A stretch of DNA of 64,000 bases. Origin: Prostheceraeus crozeri. Taxonomy: Eukaryota > Platyhelminthes > Polycladida > Euryleptidae. The notes beneath the pieces are model-generated. The model saw nothing but the letters and a program-made list of their open reading frames with translations, was not told the DNA's origin and ran no database searches. Below are positions 33,736 through 45,880 of this stretch, in pieces. The first letter of the stretch is position 1. Every line of letters starts with the position of its first letter. A program made the translations under genes and the position numbers. The stretch is taken from NCBI GenBank assembly GCA_907163375.1, contig CAJQUW010006352.1:90572-154571 (forward strand), in the 5' to 3' direction.

Positions 33736-36700
33736 AAGTTAGGTACCGCATTTTTGACAATATTGTCAACTTCGTAAAGTTTTGTTGAACTAAAATTTGG
33801 CATATGAATAAAATATCACACATACAAAAAGAATTAAACAACTTTCAAATTCTTTAAAATTTGGCAGTTTTGGAAAAAGTGTAATGATGTTGTCGCCCAA
33901 CCTGCAGTTTATATTGTTTTCATCTGTTCATATGTCTCTAAATGCTTTCAACCAACTCGGAGTTTGGCTTCCAGTAATCGAGAGCTGTTGTTTGTCTATC
34001 TCATTTTTAGAGCCCTTGGAAAAGATAAAATAATATTCCAAATACAGATGCAATCAGGCTATTCTATCAATGGAGTTGAAGCCAGACGAATGAACAGTTC
34101 TTTTCCTCGACAATCGTAGTTTGAATCTTTCGGTTTATATGACCAGTTCGGTAGACAATCACCGACGAATGTTTTAAACAGAGGATGTACCACTTTGACA
34201 TTGAAAACCACTCTCGAAGGTAATCACGGCTTTTGTTATACTTTGAATTCCGTCTTGTTTTTTTACATGTTTCACAGTAAGCTGTGCACTAGTCCTTCAC
34301 TTTTTCGATCTACTGTAACACATTCATCATCTTCATGCCTTTCTCGGGTGACATTTTCCAACCTTCACACAAATGCATTAGACTGTTTCCGATTAATTTC
34401 ACAGAATGAGAATTAACCTATTCATAAGTTCCTTCCTGTTGCACTATTTTATATAAATGGAGAACAGTCTGGAAATTTTAGCATTTTCTATAAGTGGAAT
34501 GAAGTCTGAATTCGGTCGGACAGCAACCTTCACCTTGGTCCGGAGACTAAAAAAAACACGGAAACGAGCATATTCTTAAGGTTGTTTCCAGATCGCGTGC
34601 CAAGAAATCACCTCAATCCTATTTTATCCGGATACCCTTGTTTTGATGCTGCTCAAAAACTATGATGGCTGCGAATCTAATTATTTGAGAAGGAGAATTT
34701 TTGTCAATTTCTTAAAATTAGGCATCTTAATCAATTCCAATGACAAAGTGCATGTGAATTAGTTCATTCATGTTCATTCATCTACAACTGCATAGTCATT
34801 ACATGAGTAATAGCAATATCACATGCACATCGCTCATACTAAATTTATTGAACATGGGTGCTAACAACGACTAAGAAATGAGTCCCAGAATCTGCCACTC
34901 TTCGAGATCGAAAATATTAGTGCTAGGGCACCACTTCTTTTGCGGGAACCGGTTTTTGGCTCGGTGCACCGAAACGTTCGAATTTTGATCAAATTTACAT
35001 TTTACTGCGCAGTTTTACTCAGAATTAATTAAATCTATCTGCAAAATCTTAGTCGCAAATGATATAGAAGAATGAACTTTAAGCATACAACATGATTCGT
35101 CCAACTGTAATTCATCCAACTACAGAAGAGCATCATTCAATTCATTTTAAACTTCAAATTTCTAAGTGATGAAATTGAAACATTTTAAAATCAAGCCTAG
35201 ATCATTAAATTACTGATGCATTTCCTGATGATGAGGGAAAATGTTAGAAAGTGACGAAAATAGATGATTCAAGTTCATGAGAAATCAGTTTAGGCCCATA
35301 AAATCTTATGGGAATCTCATTTTCCAGAGTCTCAAGATATATCCAGCGTTCTGTCAAAGATTTTTTCACAAGATCTGGTAACATTGCATCATTACAGGGA
35401 GACTGCCTGAAGCCGAGCAATGTGTTGACCCTCCTGTATAGTAATTTGTAGATTGCGGTGACATTGCTTTGACTCATTCTTTTTTTCTTGATGTCTTCAG
35501 ATATTGTATTTTTCATGATTTTGAAAAGTATCAATGATAAGGTCTTCCTTTGCTGCACGTGCATTTGTTTTTTATAAGAAACAATTAAAGCGCGGACATC
35601 TCGTTCGCCACTGACTTAGTAAGGTATAGCCAATGTAGCTTTTTGTCATTTTCTGGCTAAGTATGATGAGAGTCACTTGCTGCAAGGATTGGCAAAGTAA
35701 AATTAAAAGAAGTCTAATAAATTTGTTTAATTTTCCTGGTACTCTATTACATTTGCATTGAATTCCAAGCATTTACAATGGAAGATAAAGACCCTACTTC
35801 CAAGATCTCGAAGTCTTGATAAGCTATCAACCTAGAGCGAAAAAGAAATTATATTTAGTCTACACTTCAGTGCCACTTATAAAATATTCGGTGCACCGGT
35901 GCAAGCAGGTGCGGCTAACGCACAGCCCTGGTTAGTACTCGTTTTATAGCTTTTTGGGTTAGAAAACAAGAATTCAAGCTCGGTAATTCTAGTACTCTTC
36001 TGTTTAGTACTCAGATTAATACCTGAATAGGACTTTATAATTTACAGTGTAGTTACTACATTTTTTTCTGCTCAATATGCATGCATAAGAGACAGTTGCA
36101 GATTATCTACAATTAGCATGTATTTTCTAAAATCTCTATTTGAGTTTTACTCAGTGTGGTTTGATTATCACAATACAGACATACACCCAACATTATCTTA
36201 GGACATTTCATGCGATCCACCAGATAATCAAAAATCAACTTTGTAAAAGAAGTGGAAGTCAAATTTTAAACTGCTGTCGCCATTCGAGTAAGCATGCGCC
36301 GTTTGTGTTGTTTAATTCTCTTGGGAGCGATTGAAATATAGGAACATCAGAGAGTGTAGGCTCCTGAATGCTGCAGGAACACCTCCCGGGTTTCAAAACT
36401 CAAAATTGCCCGGGTAAAAACTAGGGTTAATTATCCAGTCTTAAGCTGAGATTGACCTGAATCCATGCTTAATGAGCATTTTACCCTTCTTGCAGGCATT
36501 AGGAAGGACAACTAAAATGGTGACTCGACTGGACTGGTATTAGTCACATCGACTTACAAGCGACTCAATGCCAATCATAAAATGTCAAGCTCATTACAAC
36601 ACTAACAATGAAAATTTTTCTATAATGAAATATCATTGGTCGCCTCTCTCAGATGAATTGGTTTGGCTGCTCTTTGGAATCATCGCATTGAAGTATGTAT

Positions 36701-37191
36701 AGATATGAAAGCGCAGTCCAGAGGGAGGACCATGGTTTTATCCCACAGTTTTATCCCAAGCACTTGATAAATCAATAAAACTCACTCAGTTTTCTATTGA
36801 CATGACAAAGCATTACGTAGACTTAAATGTTTACTTGGCTACAGGCGAATGATAATCATACACATTAGTATCACGACGTGTCATCAATTCATCGAAAAGC
36901 TTTTATTTCCTCCTTTCTGTGCACTGCAATGTTCTTCATTCAATATATACATGTACATAGATCTTAGAGCAGATAGAAATTGTAATCAAAGAGGGTTTAT
37001 AAAACCAGGAGGTTCTGGTTGCATTCCAATTAATTCTGAGCTTATTTCGATGCTGCAAACCAACTCCGGCATTTACCGCGGCCTGGAAATGGAATAATGA
37101 AAGTATGTCCGAAATCGAATGTCTCCTGACAGAATTTGAATCTCTCTTGTTCGCAATTGAGAGAGAAAAAGATTATAATATGTCTGTCTGT
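33736..37191. other. Noncoding stretch, nothing firm
   Basis: A 106-codon minus-strand frame at 35244-35564 is the longest open frame, with a Lys/Arg-rich start. I see no known motif, so it is not called as a gene. Confidence 0.5.
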
Positions 37192-38073
37192 TTATGAGTT
37201 CGACAACGCGTCTTTGTTTCGAGAATGCAATATTATGTAATGAAAAAATGTTACATCCGTGTAACCCAGCTTCTCCAACATCTTCCGTGAAATTTCATTA
37301 TTCATATCTATTTCGCCAAGTGGAAGACAGCCAAGATCCCATACTATGTTAATTAATGATGAAACAAGTGTGCCAGCGATGCCTCGACTGCGGTACTTTT
37401 CGGCAACATGTGTATGTGTCATCAATCCTTCATAAAAATTTGTGTGACCTGCATATTCTCCACCAACTGAGGTCACTTGCAGTCCTGGTGATCCTCTTTC
37501 CCAAAGCTTCTTGAACACACTGGCAGTGAAATCTCCTTCACTATATTCCCAGAGATTTGCTATTCGTTCAGCATCGGACGGTAGCAGCTGTCTTTTCATA
37601 AATCCTTTGGCGAGATTTGGGATGGATACTCGATCCACGCACCACATCGCGTTATATTTTCCATGATAGATTATGTCAAAATCCGGAAACATCCCTTCGT
37701 GACATAGATAATCTGGGAATGATTGCAGGTGAAAAACTTTCCTCGGACCTCGTGCTATTAACCAGTCATTCAGAATCTGACATGCGACTTCCGAAATATA
37801 AATATTTTTGTCGATAAAATGTACTCCGACATGGATGCTGTTCGGATGTTCATGCTCATCAAAGCAAAAGGCTGGGGTTGCACTATCAGCCCAGACCTTT
37901 TTCTGAATAATTGGTTGAAAGTGCTTCAAGCTATTCAAACCACGATGCAAATTCCATTGATAGCAAGGTGATGTGGACTGCACTTTTATCTCAAGATGAC
38001 GTATCACTTCCGCAAGCTCATGTGAAGCAACAATCCTGAAGACACGCTTTGCAGTGCTGTGATATCGATCCAT
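37192..38073 (-). CDS. GNAT-fold N-acyltransferase, GLYAT/FR47-like, 293 aa
   Basis: A probable host enzyme moving an acyl group from CoA to an amine. The C-terminal 100 residues hold the GNAT fold: the acetyl-CoA loop with the R-x-x-G-x-A type motif in HVAEKYRSRGIAGTLVSSL (about residue 220-240), then the strand and helix LGEIDMNNEISRKMLEKLGY, typical of FR47/GLYAT domains. LLPSDAERIANLWEYS near residue 165 matches the start of the second GNAT half in this family. Length is close to that of GLYAT-like proteins (about 290-300 aa). No signal peptide or membrane segment is seen, so it is likely cytosolic or mitochondrial. It is a single exon here, which would fit a retrocopy or a lineage-expanded intronless family. 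A polypyrimidine-AG just before the ATG (on the minus strand, TTTTTCATCTACTAAG) could be a leader-intron acceptor. Confidence 0.75.
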   Translation of the reverse strand: MDRYHSTAKRVFRIVASHELAEVIRHLEIKVQSTSPCYQWNLHRGLNSLKHFQPIIQKKVWADSATPAFCFDEHEHPNSIHVGVHFIDKNIYISEVACQILNDWLIARGPRKVFHLQSFPDYLCHEGMFPDFDIIYHGKYNAMWCVDRVSIPNLAKGFMKRQLLPSDAERIANLWEYSEGDFTASVFKKLWERGSPGLQVTSVGGEYAGHTNFYEGLMTHTHVAEKYRSRGIAGTLVSSLINIVWDLGCLPLGEIDMNNEISRKMLEKLGYTDVTFFHYIILHSRNKDALSNS

Positions 38074-39029
38074 AAGTCAATTTGAACTTAGTAGATGAAA
38101 AAGGTAAGGACGTATATGCGTATGCGCGCCATGCATCTATTCCAGACATAAGAAATTAAACGATACAATATGATTATTATAAGTGAAAAAAGTAGCTGCT
38201 GAGAAACAGTATTGTGTTTTCATTCCATGCACGAGAAGTTCCTTCCATTCAAGAAGTGCGAGGTTGTCAGTATCTCCAAACTTCATGGCTTTTGTCTTCG
38301 CAGTATTCACTGTCTGTGTGTTGACATTGTTTTCACGTGTTGATTGTTTGACATAATATTTATAGCTGCTGCCTCTGATTCCATCAACTAAAATCACTTA
38401 GTTTAGAATATATCAGTGCACCAAACGTTCTTAATAACTTTCTTGAGATCGTCAAATCCTATTGGAGAACAATGAGAGACCTTTTGACCTCAAAATGTTC
38501 TACTCATTCTCTATGGGATGAAAGTCTGGGCCATAGAGTAGATATATTAGGTAGAGTGGTAACTCCGCATTTATTAAATCCCCAATGTGTACATACACTT
38601 TCGATTTTATTAAATGAACTCAACGGAGATGCAGTCGGAATTGTTTCCAAATGTGAGATATGCAAATTTTTGCATTTTTTCAGAAATTACAACGGAATTG
38701 ACTGATCATGATAGTAATGCAGAAGGAAATGATATTATTCTGCAGATCGTCCGTGTCATGACAGCCTTGGAGAGGTCATGTTTGTTAAATAAACAATTCG
38801 ATAGGTTGCTATTGCTTTCATGCTCAGCCTCAAGAGTATTTTCTTAAGCGTGATCATATCACAGGCAGCCTGCCACTGGCAGAGCAAAGTCACGTAATCA
38901 AAGACAATGATCTCAATTAACTTTGAAAGATGTAAATGGATCCACATCACTATTCAGATTCAAGTAATAAAACATGAATTTGTGAATCATAAAATCATGC
39001 CGGTGGAAATTGATTTAAAAACTTGAAAT
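38074..39029. other. Noncoding spacer, nothing recognised
   Basis: Upstream region of the acyltransferase. Short chance frames only; no clear TATA box near the gene start. Confidence 0.5.
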
Positions 39030-39510
39030 TTCAGTCACGGTCTGGGCTGTTCGTGCAGTGTCGTTTCGTCGCTGAACAAGACTTTATCCCAATCATCAGC
39101 TGTCCAGAGTTTGCACTTGTGACAGAATTTCAATCTATCCCGAATATTTTTGGAGCTCAGAAGAGGTTTCTTTGCCGGTCTTCGCGACTTGAGATGAAAT
39201 TTGTCGCTCAAGCGTCGACAAATGGTGCGACAGAATACCCCTGGCACTTCAGGAGCCATACCGTGCGATGACATGAAAGTATTTGCTGTGACAAGTCGTT
39301 TTATGGCCCTGTCAGCAGTTGCTGATGTGATTCTTGGGGGACCACCCTGGGTTTTCGACTCAAAACTATTTGTATCATTATACCGTTGTACTGTGCGACT
39401 CACATTTTGCCTAGACGCTTTCAAGTAACGAGAAACAGCACTGTGTCATGCCAAACTGGACGAGTACAACGATTTGTTCGCGAAAGTTTGCGACAGATCC
39501 ATGACAAGGA
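39030..39510 (-). pseudogene. Tc1-like transposase fragment
   Basis: The minus strand encodes the N-terminal half of a Tc1-family transposase: REQIVVLVQFGMTQ and, in a shifted frame, SAVSRYLKASRQNVSRTVQR (first helix-turn-helix), then KTQGGPPRITSATADRAIKRLV (GRPR-like linker and second helix-turn-helix) and WTADDWDKVLFSDETTL with the first catalytic aspartate. It stops just after that aspartate, so the remaining DDE core is missing, and there is at least one frame change near 39430. No terminal inverted repeat was found. It is a dead, truncated copy unrelated in sequence to the transposon at 8.4 kb. Confidence 0.82.
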
Positions 39511-39939
39511 TGGCGCCAAAATGAAATCCATCAATGTTATATTGACTGTGACACCTGCACGCAATTTTATTGGTTATCTTTACATCAGATAAATTCATTG
39601 GTCTATGTTAATCTGTAGTAACATGGGAGGTTAATTCTATTGTAATATACCACAAAGAACGACTATAATAATAGAAAATGTGACTTGTTGAATGTTAATT
39701 GCGGAATTTTCTTAAAAAGGGGGTTTGTCACCAGAGTATTGGTCATAGCTGTAGAAAAAGAGAAATGGATTCTTTGACAATCAAGACCGAATTTCGTTGT
39801 CATCATTCAGACATTTGTTTAATTTTCTATGAATGATATTTTTAATGCACATTATGATGTGCTTGATTAGCATGATTGACGTGCGAGAGCACTCGAACCG
39901 TCGAGATTAGTAATAGATGTGCGATGCTAATGATAGAGC
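39511..39939. other. Noncoding spacer, nothing recognised
   Basis: Between the Tc1 fragment and the end of the ordinary Penelope-like element; no motif seen. Confidence 0.45.
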
Positions 39940-42162
39940 AGGGGCGGTAAACGAACCAATATTCGTTTTGCTGCAAATGTTGCACGAAAACCTATAAACA
40001 ACATAACGCATGCTGCAGTTTACGGTATTGTTAGGCTCTTGCAAATATTGCAACTGCGTGCCTTGGAATTACTATATAGTTCGAAAAAGATTTGCCTAAT
40101 TGCTTTCCTGGTATATTGACAATCTTGATAGGTAGATTAGACTTCTTACTAAGGTGTTTCAGTTTACGAGAACAACGATCATTAACACAATTTAATTTTA
40201 GGAAGACCGCATTATCTTTAGTCTTGATATCTGTATTTTTGGTGATTTTAGTTTTGCTAGTAGGCCTGCGAATGGATTTGAATCCATTACTAATCAAAAC
40301 GATATTGAGTTTGCTATCACTTTCTTTAAGGTTAGCATCATTCGAGCACCTATCGTTAACATACCTAAAACTATTCTTAGAAAAATCACTTTTAGCAAAA
40401 GAAGGCACCCAGCTGCTAGCCTTCAAACAAATGCCAGAATGGTAGGCACTAAGTATAGTACTAAGTATAGTCTACAGTGTCCGAAACAGAGATACAAATA
40501 TCCAAGAAATTCAAAGTATTATTTGCTGGAGTTTCTGAAGTAAAGTCAATATGTTCATTGACAGAGTTAAAAATATTTAGGATGTTAGTAGAAGTCTCTG
40601 AGTTATTAGTAAACGGACCGATAATAATATCGTCAATGTACCGATAATAAACAGATTAAAGCGTAATTAAAGCAGACGAATCTCAGGAATTGAGATAAGT
40701 CGTTTGGTGCAAAACCATAAGAATTGATTTTACTCCAATTATCTTCAGCAAATTTGGTGACAACGCTTCAGAGGGATGTTATTATATAAATTCTTAACGT
40801 CAAAAATGAAAGTTTGTGGTACTATTGAAACTCATGTTTTTAGCGACTCAATCAAGGTGAGAGTACTTTTTATATTAGCTGGGACAAATTCTATCAATTG
40901 ACCTAATCTATCTATCTATTGCTATCTATCTTAGCAACCATCGACTTTTTCAGCAGGAGTTGAAATAGCACAGGCAATGGGCTGCAAAGGATAATCATCA
41001 TCTTCCTTATCCCTGTGGTCTTTGACAGCACAATAAAACTTAGCTGGTCTACTGCCAAAAGCTAAAAATTTATTAACTTTGATATGGGGGTTGTTATTGC
41101 ATTTTTTCCTTATCAATGAGTTAGCTTCTTTTTCAATATTTTTGCATTTAGATGCTAATAAAGGCTCATAAATGTCAGTATTATCCAATACGGTTTCGAC
41201 TCTACTTTCAAATTTCTTTAGGTCGGTGATAACCAAACGGTTACTTTTATCAGAAGGACCGGCAGTGAGGTTGTTGTTCCTCAAGAAAGTGCGAGTTTTT
41301 TGCATCAAGTTGTAAGTATACTTGTATCTAGGATTATTGCGCATATACCTTACTTCAGTGTCAATGATTTTTTTAGCTTCGTATTGAAATAATTTCAAAT
41401 TCGATTCAGTAGTGCTATCCATATTACTAGGGAAAAGAACAGAATTTTCCTTAAAAGGAATGTACAATTTAAGGTTGTTCTCAAACTGAGAATTGGCAAA
41501 AAGCTGGCGCCATCGAAGAGAACAAGTCAAATAATCTACAGAAAGGAAGTTATTTTTACGGAAGCGTTCATTACGAGGGTTAGGTAAGCGATACTTAGAC
41601 CCATTGCTCAAAAAATGTTCCATGTCAGAAGGAATGCTGATATCAGTTTCATTTGAAAGACCGTCATAATGGATAATTTAGGGGGAGCTGATGAAACATC
41701 AATTTCAAGCCAAAAGTTGTCAGTGAATTCAAAATGGAACTTAGGTTTACATGAAAAGTCATAAGTACTTCCTACCAAAGGGTAGCACTTTTCCATGAAT
41801 TTCAACCACTTGCTGCAGTGTCTTTGATAGACAATCTCTTGCTCCTTCTTCGCAGCTTCCTCAATCAACTGTAGCACAACTTCAGTTGTTGCTGAAGGAT
41901 TTGACAATCTTGAAAAGCTGAGATACATAAAGGATTGCATGCTATTGGTTTCAGACAACTTCGTTCTTTGTGAACACAATTCCGCTCGCAGAATCTCCAT
42001 CTTCAATGAAAGCGCTTTTCGACATGGGGCGCTGTTCATCACCATTTGGTCGGGGATATTCACTAAGTTGTCCACAAACAACGGAGCAACCCTGAAATCC
42101 AGACACGCTTGTAGAAACAATATATGGCTTGAGATTCGGATTAGTGTCTTGATTAGGTTCAC
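39940..42162 (-). pseudogene. Penelope-like element of ordinary domain order (C-terminal GIY-YIG), decayed
   Basis: Read on the minus strand. The N-terminal region (42162-41640) is a long helical stretch with AAKKEQEIVYQRHCSKWLKF. RT follows: NGSKYRLPNPRNERF, PSDKSNRLVITDLKKFE (fingers), KFYCAVKDHRDKEDDDYPLQP, then near 40790 FDVKNLYNNIPLK (motif A) and near 40640 YRYIDDIIIGPF (motif C). The thumb and linker give KKSNLPIKIVNIPGK, then CNICKSLTIP, and finally RYVVYRFSCNICSK near 39990, which matches the start of a GIY-YIG domain with its CxxC insert. Several frame changes and early stops separate these parts, so it is dead and probably old. It differs from the 19-28 kb elements both in sequence and in having GIY-YIG last. 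Confidence 0.8.
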
Positions 42163-42233
42163 CCACTGACTAGGATAATGGATAGACTGCGCACGTGTCC
42201 ATCTCGCAATGTCGGGAAAGTGAAGCCAGTGGG
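42162..42233 (+). repeat. Dispersed short repeat, copy 3, with CCCACTG/CAGTGGG ends
   Basis: Runs CCCACTGACTAGGATAATGG to GAAGCCAGTGGG, so its ends form a 7-bp inverted repeat, like a very small MITE. It abuts the N-terminal end of the decayed Penelope-like element. Confidence 0.75.
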
Positions 42234-42284
42234 TTCACCACTACTCCTCCAAACTCGCGTACGTTACGTTCTGGACACTTCGCA

Positions 42285-42908
42285 TGTATCATGTTAACTG
42301 CTTTTGACGGGAGGTAATTATTCATAGCGATTGCTAAAACAAGTTATTCTGCTCCTTGTACTTTCATTGCAGGGTGAGATAATGTAGTTAAAATAAAAAC
42401 AAGCAAGTGACTGATAAAAATCCGACTTTTCGTCTCACAGAGACATACTCATGGTTAGCTGGTGAACACGAGAATAATAAATTTCAGTCTTTATATACAA
42501 CGATTGATGTTCATCAGCTCATGTTTCCTATTCAATTCAGGCTTCAAAAAATCAATACAGTTTGCTTCAGAAATTATAGTGCGTACAGTATCGGTCTGAC
42601 TGTCAAGAAATTCAATGATAAAATCAATAGTGATCAAAGAATTAGAATGTTTAACAAGATTGAATAGGAAACATGAGCTGATGAACATCAATCGCTGCAT
42701 GTATAGACTGAAATTTATTATTCTCGTGTTCACCAGCTAACCATGAGTATGTCTCTGTGAGACGAAAAGTCGGATTTTTGCCAGTTACTTACTTGTTTTT
42801 ATTTTAACTACATTATCTCACCCTGCAATAAAAGTACAGGGAGCAGAATAACTTGTTTTAGCAATCGCTATGAATAATTACCTCCCGTCAAAAGTAGTTA
42901 ACATCATG
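42285..42908. repeat. Fold-back element, about 250-bp arms
   Basis: Left arm about 42285-42535 and right arm about 42660-42908 are near-perfect reverse complements (for example TTAGCTGGTGAACACGAGAA against its complement), separated by about 125 bp. Open frames of up to 86 codons inside it are by-products of the repeat. Confidence 0.88.
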
Positions 42909-44120
42909 TGCTTCCACAGAATAACTTGATCTAGTTGTTCGTTCTAGCACTTTGTCACGTTGATTGGCAGAATATCATAAATAACAAAGTACAGGAAAAA
43001 TTAGTTTCAGTTCCGATGAGTTGCGAAGGCTTTTTCCAAAGCCGAACTTAAATGCCTACTGTAGTCCTAATCATCAATTAACTATCTTGGCAAAACAAGG
43101 TCAGTGGAAAGTCGCAGCAATAATTTAGTATAACGTCAAGAAGTCATAAGAAATGGATTGAGATATGACATGCAGTGGACTATGATGATAAGTTAGTTGT
43201 TTGTTTATTAGAATCATAAAAGTAAAAGCGCTTTAATATAATATGTATATTTCTGTGAATGCAAAGGTGCTACAATAGCCACTTACAAGCTGCATGCATT
43301 ATTTAGTGGGCATATTCTTGATGACTACGATTGAGTGGGCTAAGCAAGTCGAAAAACATGAGGTCAAGTAGGATTACGCAAATCCTGAATCTGTCGAAGA
43401 AGCGTAATTAAAGCCAAATGACAATTATATTTATCGCGATTACAATTCAGATGAATACGACGACTGGCATTTATCAGTCAACAGTAATGGATGCTTGTAA
43501 AGATGCCACCACATTTAATGATCATTGATTGATTATTTGATATGTTTGATTATCATGTGGACGACTAAGCCATTGTCGATATTCTATTGAGTCTTAGGTA
43601 ACACAACTCATGCATCGCATCGGATCCGGAAAGAACATAGTTCGGTAAAGTTTTGACAAATTTCATTTATCATCGCTGTAGTGTCTATCAACCCTTGAAA
43701 TCGCCTTGAATCAGCCATGTAATCAGTCATGACACAACCTATAATCAGCATCATACATGTAAATCAGCCATGAAATGTAAATAACGTGTATATCTATATT
43801 AAAATGAAACAAGTAGTCAAAACTGTGCCCCACTATGAGAGGGATAAGTACATGAATTGGTACATGTAAAATTCAGTGTATCAATAGGAACATGGACAGG
43901 TACATGTAGAATTCAGTGTTATTAATAGGAACATGCATGACTTCTGTTTTACTGGATAGGTACATGTGTTTGGTAGACTCGGTCGAGTACATTGTGTTTC
44001 GGAACGTCTATGAGCGAACTTGTGTGACTTGGTTCTGAGTACTTGGGTACGTACCGATAGAAGTCCGTTAGTAGTAAGTAAAACTCCCCTTCTGGATAGC
44101 GCAAGATGGCCGCCATCGAA
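42909..44120. other. Noncoding spacer with a 40-bp tandem repeat
   Basis: Mostly unique-looking. At 43859-43937 a 38-40-bp unit starting GGTACATGTARAATTCAGTG occurs twice, with the beginning of a third at 43968. Confidence 0.6.
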
Positions 44121-44121
44121 G

Positions 44122-45275
44122 AATTTTCGCTGACGTCCCCCCCCCCTCTGGAACGACAGAGGTTGTGGTCTGTCGTGGTGTGCCGGCCAGGTTGGTCCAC
44201 GTTCACAAAATGTTCACTGACGTCCCCCCCCTCGAAAACGACAGAGTGTGAGACTCGGGTGTGTTGGTCTCGTGTGGGTTGACGTGGCCGACCGCCTAGG
44301 TTGACGTGGGCGACCGTCTAGGTTGTCGTGGTGGAATGGTGAAACGGACTTTAGATTCGTGATCAGCGTAAAATTCTGCATCGGTATGGTGAATTTGAAG
44401 TCAATCGGCGAGAAAAAATGTTTCTTCAAAATTTTGACAGAGTTAGAATTTTGGTCGTTTTGGGCTGTAGCACCAAAACGAAGCATCGGATGGGAAAACG
44501 GATTTCAGATTTGGAATCAGCATGAAATTCTGCATCTGTGTGGTGAGTTTCAAGTCAATCGGAGAGAAAAAGTTTCGCTGACGTCCCCCCCCTCGGGAGA
44601 GCTACCTTCGATTTTGGCTTCCAGTGGACGGATTTTGTCGTGCCATAGCTCGTTTGAAAGCTAAGAGTGAGACAAATTCAGTGAAAGAAACGGCTTGTTC
44701 ATATCTGTCTTCGTTTAGATGTGAGACGCCATTTAAGATTTTGGGAGATTGTCGAAAAACGACAGAGTTAGAATTTTGGACGTTTTGGTCTCTAGCGTCA
44801 AAACGAAGCATCGGATGGGAAAACGGATTTCAGATTTGGAATCAGCATGAAATTCTCTATCAACATGGTGAGTTTCAAGTCAATCGGAGAGAAAAAGTTT
44901 CGCTGACGTCCCCCCCCCTCGGGAGAGCTAGCTTCGATCTTGGCTTCCAGTGGACGGATTTTGTCGTGCTATAGCTCGTTTGAAAGCTAAGAGTGAGACA
45001 AATTCAGTGAAAGAAACGGCTTGTTCATATCTGTCTTCGTTTAGATGTGAGACGCCATTTAAGATTTTGGGAGATTGTCGAAAAACGACCGAGTTAGAAT
45101 TTTGGACGTTTTGGGCTCTAGCGTCAAAACGAAGCATCGGATGGGAAAACGGATTTCAGATTTGGAATCAGCATGAAATTCTGCATCTGTGTGGTGAGTT
45201 TCAAGTCAATCGGAGAGAAAAATTTTTCTTCACAAACTTTTTTCGAAAAACGACAAGTTAGAATTTTCGCGATGG
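44122..45275 (+). repeat. Outer tandem array of the left arm (about 324-bp units, TGACGTC plus C-tract)
   Basis: Units recur with TGACGTCCCCCCCC at about 44133, 44219, 44578 and 44903; the last two are 324-326 bp apart. Each full unit also contains TCGTTTGAAAGCTAAGAG, GAAACGGCTTGTTCATATC and GAAGCATCGGATGGGAAAAC. Open frames over this array follow the repeat on both strands and are not called as genes. Confidence 0.9.
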
Positions 45276-45429
45276 CTGTGGGCTGTAGAGCCAAAACGAA
45301 GCATCGGATGGAAAACGGAGGCCAGATTCGGATTCAGCGTCAAATTCTACATGGAAATGGTGTATTTCCAGCTCAATCGGACCTCTAGAATCGGCGATAG
45401 AAGCGTTTTAAGTGTTTGGATGATGGATA
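45276..45429. other. Transition between outer array and promoter-like site
   Basis: A last partial repeat unit (GAAGCATCGGATGGAAAACG) grades into sequence unique to each arm's promoter-like region. Confidence 0.5.
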
Positions 45430-45480
45430 TTACGTCATCAGCTGATCGCCACACACTATATAAGCTGGGAACCGAGAGAG
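45430..45480 (+). promoter_or_regulatory. CRE plus TATA promoter-like site, inward-facing (left arm)
   Basis: TTACGTCATCAG (CRE/ATF-like) is followed about 20 bases on by CACTATATAAGC (TATA box). Roughly 65 bases further downstream, CAGAGGTAGGTC could be a splice donor. The mirrored site is at 62488-62538. No ORF is clearly driven by it. Confidence 0.5.
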
Positions 45481-45880
45481 ACTTGTCATTAAGACGAGAG
45501 CGATTGTCAGAGGTAGGTCGTCTCTCTGAGCTCCGATGATAGCTTCGGACATTCCATATTTCGGGTTTCTGTAAGAAACCGACTTAGAAAATTTCATTGC
45601 TGATATCAGCTAAGGCGTCAGACTTAGAGGTTAGCCAGGAGATGGCCTTCGTCTCCAGCCCATAAAGGACTCCAAAACTTTAAAGGCTTCTAACTTTGCT
45701 TCTACAAGTCCGTTTGACTTGATTCAAAAAAGGTTCGGTCGCTGATGTCCTGCCCTCAGTGATAGACTACTTATAAAATTTCATAAGTAGTGCTAAAAAG
45801 TTGAAAAATCTAAATTCACTAGTTTTGGAGGTTTTCTGGGGTTTTCGACCCTGCTGAAGTCAATGAAAGCATTTTTAATG
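45481..45880. other. Conserved arm segment without a gene (left)
   Basis: Present in both arms (right copy about 62088-62487). No coding motif. If the adjacent promoter is real, this is its transcribed leader. Confidence 0.45.

Noticed and set aside
35244-35564. 106-codon minus-strand frame
   Set aside because: No recognisable domain or second line of support.
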